Shown: positions 59,182 through 64,000 of the stretch, piece by piece
How positions within the stretch are numbered: the stretch's first letter is position 1
Layout of the letters: every line of letters starts with the position of its first letter
Origin: WM-3-3 sp041660045
GTDB lineage: Bacteria; Pseudomonadota; Gammaproteobacteria; Methylococcales; Methylomonadaceae
Direction: 5' to 3'
Length of the DNA stretch: 64,000 nucleotides
Assembly (NCBI GenBank): GCA_041660045.1
Contig: JBAZXA010000001.1
Coordinates: forward strand, 1 to 64,000
Notes under the pieces: model-generated
Database searches by the model: none
The model's input: the letters and a program-made list of their open reading frames with translations, nothing else
What the model was told of the DNA's origin: nothing
Program-made: the position numbers and the translations under genes

Positions 59182-60477
59182 ATGAATACTTTCCGAAAAA
59201 TAATTGTTTTTATAGCATTGCTATTGCTGGGAAATATTGCCCAAGCACAGCAAGTGGGTATCAGCGCAATCAAGTTTATATCCGCTCAGGATAAGTCAAC
59301 TATGGTTTTTACTGCGACTGAAGTACCTGCTTATAAGGTGTTCCAATTAATCAATCCTTCCCGCTTAGTGATTGATATGCAAAATGCCCACTTGGTTAGG
59401 CCTTTAACACAGCCCCCGGTTAGTCACCCAATATTTGCGGCTGTGCGCAGCTCAACAAAAAATAAACAAGATATCAGGATTGTTGTTGAACTAAAAAAGC
59501 AAGTTAAAGCTACCAGCTATAACACTACCCCAAATAATAAGACGGGCAACCAAATGATTGTCGAGTTGGTGGAAGCCTCGAAAGCGCTAGTCAAAGCTAA
59601 AGTGACTGAGGTTAAAAACAAAGGTGAAGCCGAACTAATTTCACAAAACAAAGACACGATCGGCAAAGCGCCAATGCCGCCTCAGGTAGAAGCAAAACAG
59701 GCAGTAAATAAGCCAGCCAAGATACATAAATCAGCCACAAAAGTGCAAAAAGACGTTATTGTGGCGATAGATGCCGGGCATGGTGGTAAAGATCAAGGTG
59801 CAAAAGGTTATAGTGGTGCTTTGGAAAAATATGTTGTATTTGCTATTGCAAACAGGCTAAAAACATTGGTGGATAAACAAGCGGGCATGAAAGCTGTGAT
59901 GGTTCGTAAAGGCGATTATTATGTCGATTTAAGAAACCGCATGAAAATTGCTCGGGCAGCTAAAGCTGATTTATTTATATCGATACATGCGGATGCTTTC
60001 CCTGAACCTAGGGTAAAAGGGGCTTCGGTATTTACTTTATCTGAGCGTGGTGCGTCTAGTGAAGCAGCACGCTGGTTGGCAAAAAATGAAAATGCTTCAG
60101 ATTTGGTAGGCGGGGTTAGTTTAGTTGATAAGGACAATGTGCTGGCTTCCGTATTGCTGGATTTATCGCAAACGGCAACGCAGGAAGCGAGTGAGAATTT
60201 AGCCAGTAAAGTCTTAGAGCATTTTAGCAATATTGGCGAGCTGCACTATCATACTGTGCAGAAAGCTGGTTTTTTAGTCCTTAAATCACCTGATATTCCA
60301 TCCATTTTGGTTGAAACCGCTTATATTTCCAACCCTAGTGAAGAAAAAAAATTACTCAGCGCCGCTTATCAAAACAAAATGGCTAGCGCTATTTTTAAAG
60401 GTGTCCTAGGTTATTTCGATAACCATAGTCCAGCTAATACAAGAGTTGCAGAAGCCAATTCACGTATACGCTTGTAA
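59182..60477 (+). CDS. amiC: N-acetylmuramoyl-L-alanine amidase (AmiC-like)
   Basis: 431 residues. Signal peptide to IAQA-QQ, an AMIN domain (about 25-130; PAYKVFQLINPSRLVIDMQN), a Lys-rich linker, then Amidase_3 (about 195-415). The zinc motifs are VAIDAGHGGKDQGAKG, the Glu of GALEKYVVFAIANRL, SIHADAF, and the catalytic Glu in VETAYISNPSEE. It cleaves septal peptidoglycan for cell separation and usually needs an EnvC/NlpD activator. Placed between tsaE and mutL. Confidence 0.95.
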   Translation: MNTFRKIIVFIALLLLGNIAQAQQVGISAIKFISAQDKSTMVFTATEVPAYKVFQLINPSRLVIDMQNAHLVRPLTQPPVSHPIFAAVRSSTKNKQDIRIVVELKKQVKATSYNTTPNNKTGNQMIVELVEASKALVKAKVTEVKNKGEAELISQNKDTIGKAPMPPQVEAKQAVNKPAKIHKSATKVQKDVIVAIDAGHGGKDQGAKGYSGALEKYVVFAIANRLKTLVDKQAGMKAVMVRKGDYYVDLRNRMKIARAAKADLFISIHADAFPEPRVKGASVFTLSERGASSEAARWLAKNENASDLVGGVSLVDKDNVLASVLLDLSQTATQEASENLASKVLEHFSNIGELHYHTVQKAGFLVLKSPDIPSILVETAYISNPSEEKKLLSAAYQNKMASAIFKGVLGYFDNHSPANTRVAEANSRIRL

Positions 60478-60582
60478 TGGAATACAGAGCCATGTGTTAT
60501 TAATGGCTTGGTTATGACAAAACTTTTGTTTTAGGCAGTCTTTAGCATCTTATAATAAGGCTTTTAAAATTTAGCCTTATTT

Positions 60583-62400
60583 ATGCGTATACACTCGCTA
60601 CCCACCCAGCTCGTTAATCAAATTGCCGCAGGCGAAGTGGTAGACAGACCGTCTTCCGTGGTTAAAGAGCTGCTTGAAAACTGTTTTGATGCGGGCGCCA
60701 GCCAAATACATATTGATATTGAACTGGGTGGGGCACGCTTGATAAAAATTCGGGATAACGGCTGCGGTATCTATAAAGAAGATTTAACGTTGGCGTTATC
60801 GCGCTACGCCACCAGTAAAATTGCTAGCCTGCAAGATTTAGAACAGGTTGCCAGCTTAGGTTTTCGGGGTGAAGCTTTACCTAGCATTAGCTCGGTAGCC
60901 CGATTAACGTTAACTTCACGAATTTTGGATGAGACTTGCGCATGGCGTGTGAGCACCGACGGTTCGCAACAGGATTTTGACGTACAGCCGGATTCGCATC
61001 CACCTGGCACTACGGTTGAAGTAAGAGATTTATTTTACAACACACCAGCTAGGCGTAAATTTTTAAAAGCGGAAAAAACTGAATTTAGCCATATTGAAAC
61101 GCTCATCAAAAGATTGGCTTTAAGCCGTTTTGATATAGGCTTTCTGTTGACCCATAACCAAAAAGAAGTCTTTAATCTAAAACCCACTACGAATCTTGAA
61201 GAACAAGAACGCCGTATAGCGGGCATTTGTGGCGCTGAATTTGTCAAAAACGCGGTTAAGATTGACTTTGCGGCTGCCGGCATGCAACTGGCTGGTTGGG
61301 TAGGCTTACCGACATTCTCGCGTAGCCAGCAAGATATGCAATTTTTTTATGTCAACGGGCGCCTAATAAAAGATAAGCTAATAGGGCATGCCGTTAGGCA
61401 AGCTTATCAAGACGTCCTGTTCCATGGCCGACACCCCATTTTTGTTTTATATTTAACTTTGGATCCCGTGTTGGTCGATGTTAATGCCCATCCCGCCAAG
61501 TTAGAAGTAAGATTCCGTGAAGGCCGGTTAGTACACGATTTTCTCTTTTCAGCGCTACATCGTTCATTGGCTGAGGTTAGGCCCGGGCATCATGAAAACC
61601 GAGTTAGCCGCGAGTTTGCCGTTGAGCCTATTGCCGCGCTGCAAGCTGGCGTAACGGCACCTGCTTTGGCGAAGTCTACGTCCCAACACTCACCGGCGCG
61701 TTATATGAAAGCGCCTCAGCAAGCTGTTTTGCCCTTACAGGTAGCGGAGCAAAGTTTGGCTTATGCGGCGTTGTTATCAAATTTACCGGCTAAGTCAGCG
61801 GATACGCCGGAAGCTTGTCCGCCTTTAGGCTATGCCATTGCGCATTTGCACGCGATCTATATTTTGTCGGAAACCCCAGAAGGTATCCTATTAATTGATG
61901 CCCACGCCGCCCATGAGCGGATAACGTATGAGCGCCTAAAACGACAACATCATGATGGTGTCATTCCCAGCCAGCCGTTATTGTTACCCATTCGGGTCAA
62001 TTTGACTGTCGCCGAAGCCGATTTGGCTGAACAAGAACAAATGTTTTTTATGTCCCTCGGTTTTGAGATTACCCGCGCTAGCGAGGCTTCGATTATTGTC
62101 CGTGCAATTCCTGTATTGATGGGAAATATTGATGCAGGGCAATTAATCCAAGATGTTTTGGGTGATATCAGCAGCCAGGGTGTGAGTTGCCGTATTGAAG
62201 CACAATATGACGCGATATTGGCGAGCATCGCCTGCCATGCCTCAGTCCGGGCGCATCGGCGTTTAAGCGTTGCCGAAATGAATGCGTTACTGCGCGAAAT
62301 GGAACAAACTGAACGGAGTGGGCAATGTAACCATGGCCGGCCTACATGGGTGGCCTTATCTACGCAAGATTTGGATAAGTTTTTTCTGCGTGGGCAATAA
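60583..62400 (+). CDS. mutL: DNA mismatch repair protein MutL
   Basis: 605 residues. GHKL ATPase: LVNQIAAGEVVDRPSSVVKE, IRDNGCGIYKEDL and YATSKIASLQDLEQVASLGF. A variable linker (about 330-405) leads to the C-terminal dimerisation part. The latter contains DAHAAHERITYE, the endonuclease-type DxHAxxExxxxE motif, ACHASVRAHR and QCNHGRPTW. That set suggests a nicking MutL as in MutH-less bacteria. Standard cluster position before miaA. Confidence 0.96.
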   Translation: MRIHSLPTQLVNQIAAGEVVDRPSSVVKELLENCFDAGASQIHIDIELGGARLIKIRDNGCGIYKEDLTLALSRYATSKIASLQDLEQVASLGFRGEALPSISSVARLTLTSRILDETCAWRVSTDGSQQDFDVQPDSHPPGTTVEVRDLFYNTPARRKFLKAEKTEFSHIETLIKRLALSRFDIGFLLTHNQKEVFNLKPTTNLEEQERRIAGICGAEFVKNAVKIDFAAAGMQLAGWVGLPTFSRSQQDMQFFYVNGRLIKDKLIGHAVRQAYQDVLFHGRHPIFVLYLTLDPVLVDVNAHPAKLEVRFREGRLVHDFLFSALHRSLAEVRPGHHENRVSREFAVEPIAALQAGVTAPALAKSTSQHSPARYMKAPQQAVLPLQVAEQSLAYAALLSNLPAKSADTPEACPPLGYAIAHLHAIYILSETPEGILLIDAHAAHERITYERLKRQHHDGVIPSQPLLLPIRVNLTVAEADLAEQEQMFFMSLGFEITRASEASIIVRAIPVLMGNIDAGQLIQDVLGDISSQGVSCRIEAQYDAILASIACHASVRAHRRLSVAEMNALLREMEQTERSGQCNHGRPTWVALSTQDLDKFFLRGQ

Positions 62401-62428
62401 GCCAGCCTAGACAATTTTATAATTACAA

Positions 62429-63373
62429 ATGGAACAGCAAAACAAACCTCCAGTCCTGTTTTTAATGGGGCCTACCGCGTCGGGTAAAAGCGCTTTGGCA
62501 GTTAAACTTGCCAAAGCGTTTGATGGCGAAATTATCAGTGTAGATTCGGCCTTGGTGTTTAAAGGAATGGATATTGGGACAGCCAAGCCTAGTTTGGCGG
62601 AACGTGAGGGTATTCCGCATTATTTGATCGATATTTTAGATCCTTCAGAGTCGTTTTCGACAGGCCAATTTAAAGCACAGGCGTTAAACCTGATGGCGGC
62701 TATCAGTGAGCGTGGTAAATTACCTATTCTAGTGGGCGGTACCCAGTTATATTTTAATGCCTTGTCAGGATTGGCTGTTTTACCGGAGGCAGATGCCAGC
62801 ATTCGCGCCAAACTGGATGAGGAGCTGGCCAAATGGGGCAAGCTAGCCCTGCATCAGCGTTTAGCTAAAGTTGATCCAGAGGCGGCGGCTAGGATACATC
62901 CTAACGATCCTCAGCGCTTGCAACGGGCATTAGAAGTTTATGAAATCACCGGTATACCCTTGTCGGCGTTATTTAAACAAGCACAAACGCAAGCGCTTGC
63001 TTATCCGATTATTAAATTACTGGTTGCCCATACCGAGCGCAAAGTTTTACATGGCTTAATTGCCGAACGTTTTCGGTACATGCTAGAACAAGGTTTAATA
63101 GCGGAGGTGGAAAAATTATATAGTCGGGGTGATTTAAACGAAAAAATGCCTGCAATCCGTGCAGTGGGGTACCGCCAGGTATGGTCATATTTGCAAGGCG
63201 AGGATAGCTATGAAAATATGGTGGAAAAGGCAATAGCAGCAACCCGGCAATTAGCAAAACGCCAGTTTACTTGGTTACGCAGGGAAACCCAGGCTGCTAA
63301 TTTTGCAGCGGAAAGCCAAACCTTATGGCCGCAAATTCGGGCTTATGTCAGCAAAACGTTAGCTGTCGGTTAA
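62429..63373 (+). CDS. miaA: tRNA dimethylallyltransferase
   Basis: 314 residues. P-loop LMGPTASGKSALAVKLAKAF, then ISVDSALVFKGMDIGTAKPS, HYLIDILDPSESFSTGQFKA and LVGGTQLYFNALSGLA, followed by AIRAVGYRQVW and KRQFTWLRRE near the end. Adds the dimethylallyl group to A37 of tRNAs reading UNN. Its stop overlaps the convergent HDOD gene by 4 bp. Confidence 0.97.
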   Translation: MEQQNKPPVLFLMGPTASGKSALAVKLAKAFDGEIISVDSALVFKGMDIGTAKPSLAEREGIPHYLIDILDPSESFSTGQFKAQALNLMAAISERGKLPILVGGTQLYFNALSGLAVLPEADASIRAKLDEELAKWGKLALHQRLAKVDPEAAARIHPNDPQRLQRALEVYEITGIPLSALFKQAQTQALAYPIIKLLVAHTERKVLHGLIAERFRYMLEQGLIAEVEKLYSRGDLNEKMPAIRAVGYRQVWSYLQGEDSYENMVEKAIAATRQLAKRQFTWLRRETQAANFAAESQTLWPQIRAYVSKTLAVG

Positions 63374-64000
63374 GCTGAAAACAAAGCCATGGCATCATTA
63401 ATTTGCTGTTTTGCGTCTTGTAATACTTGTAATGACATATCTGGTGATAAGCTGTTGTCACCGAGTTTTTGATAAGCCGGTAGCGTACTTAACAAGGGTA
63501 ATTCAGCAGCGGCATGGGTGGCTATTTGGCTATGGTATTTAGCCAATAAAACAATATCGCTTAAATCTAGTTTTTCATCAGCATAATAAAACCAATTGTC
63601 TACATTTAGGGGAACGCAAGCCTGTTTGGCTGGAAAGCCCCAATCCTCAAGTATTAGTGTGCCTAACTGGCTTTGTATCAAGGGTAAACAGGCATCTAAA
63701 TCAGCTAGCTTATAGAGGTTTTTATCCAGTGTTTCGGCAAACTTTAAGATGGGTAACATTCCAATGTTGTAGACCAAACCAGCCAATAAGGCCTGTTCGG
63801 GTGTTACAACTTTGGTTAAGGTGGCCAACACTTGGCTAATGCTGGAAACCCGTAAACTTTGTTTCCAAATCTGTTGTACACGGTTGTTGATATCAGGGTT
63901 TTGGCTATTAAACAAATGCCGCAAACTGATACTGGTGACTATCGTGCGGGTCGTGTTCAAACCTAAGCGGCTAACTGCTGCTAAGCAGCTGGTGGCAGGT
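63370..64000 (-). CDS. HDOD-domain protein (partial, N-terminus beyond the window)
   Basis: The frame is open to the window edge (the residue at 63960 is an internal Leu codon), giving about 209 residues. AAVSRLGLNTTRTIVTSISL, HLFNSQNP, WKQSLRVSSISQVLA and AGLVYNIGMLPILKFAETLD are typical HDOD features. HDOD proteins bind nucleotides or act as signalling modules, often in motility or stress control. The catalytic HD pair is missing, as usual for the family. Convergent with miaA. Confidence 0.85.
   Translation of the reverse strand, partial: PATSCLAAVSRLGLNTTRTIVTSISLRHLFNSQNPDINNRVQQIWKQSLRVSSISQVLATLTKVVTPEQALLAGLVYNIGMLPILKFAETLDKNLYKLADLDACLPLIQSQLGTLILEDWGFPAKQACVPLNVDNWFYYADEKLDLSDIVLLAKYHSQIATHAAAELPLLSTLPAYQKLGDNSLSPDMSLQVLQDAKQQINDAMALFSA

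Overview
The window looks like a chromosomal piece of a gammaproteobacterium of moderate GC content. The style of its housekeeping proteins, a DabA/DabB inorganic-carbon transporter next to a SulP transporter, and several large redox fusion proteins would fit an aerobic methanotroph (Methylococcales). That assignment is inference, because no methane or methanol oxidation gene lies in the window.

Layout. (1) 1-2700 is an accessory island: the end of an IS3-family element sits inside a gene cassette of an integron-type array. Two complete attC sites and matching core sites define two intact cassettes (a P-loop kinase-like protein and a cassette-type hypothetical), followed by decayed transposase remnants. 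(2) 2700-11700 is more ordinary: a membrane protein, a SnoaL-like protein, an OmpR/EnvZ-type two-component pair, a fused flavin/4Fe-4S membrane oxidoreductase, a beta-barrel protein with a small secreted partner, and an SDR/DCC pair. (3) 12000-15900 is a graveyard of IS remnants (IS4, IS3) with a truncated CHC2 primase, an XRE regulator with an evident operator, a VapBC-like pair whose toxin is frameshifted, and a probable tyrosine-recombinase core site. (4) 15900-24300, read on the minus strand, is an Rhs polymorphic-toxin locus: a secreted Rhs protein with its tip and immunity gene, then two displaced orphan tip-immunity modules. Each orphan module starts with the same Rhs core homology and is preceded by the same 26-bp palindromic junction. 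The main Rhs gene carries a nonsense codon and two frameshifts at G tracts. (5) 24600-41600 holds envelope and redox genes plus rsgA, an M48 peptidase, orn, a double-domain crcB and serS. (6) 41600-51200 is an inorganic-carbon/anion uptake block: dabB, dabA and sulP, then an NtrC-type regulator and its kinase. A textbook sigma-54 promoter with an upstream dyad precedes sulP. (7) 51400-64000 is housekeeping: gltX, tRNA-Ala, two identical tRNA-Glu, DUF445, a hydrolase, a MotY-like protein, queG, nnr, tsaE, amiC, mutL, miaA and a partial HDOD gene.

How the parts work together. The NtrC-type pair, the sigma-54 promoter and sulP-dabA-dabB read as one regulated uptake system, presumably for bicarbonate or CO2. 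The Rhs block reads as a tail-switching reservoir in which homologous recombination in the shared core could swap toxin tips together with their immunity genes. tsaE-amiC-mutL-miaA is the usual gammaproteobacterial housekeeping cluster. Two single-chain redox fusions (749 and about 1230 residues) suggest unusual NAD(P)H electron-transfer wiring.
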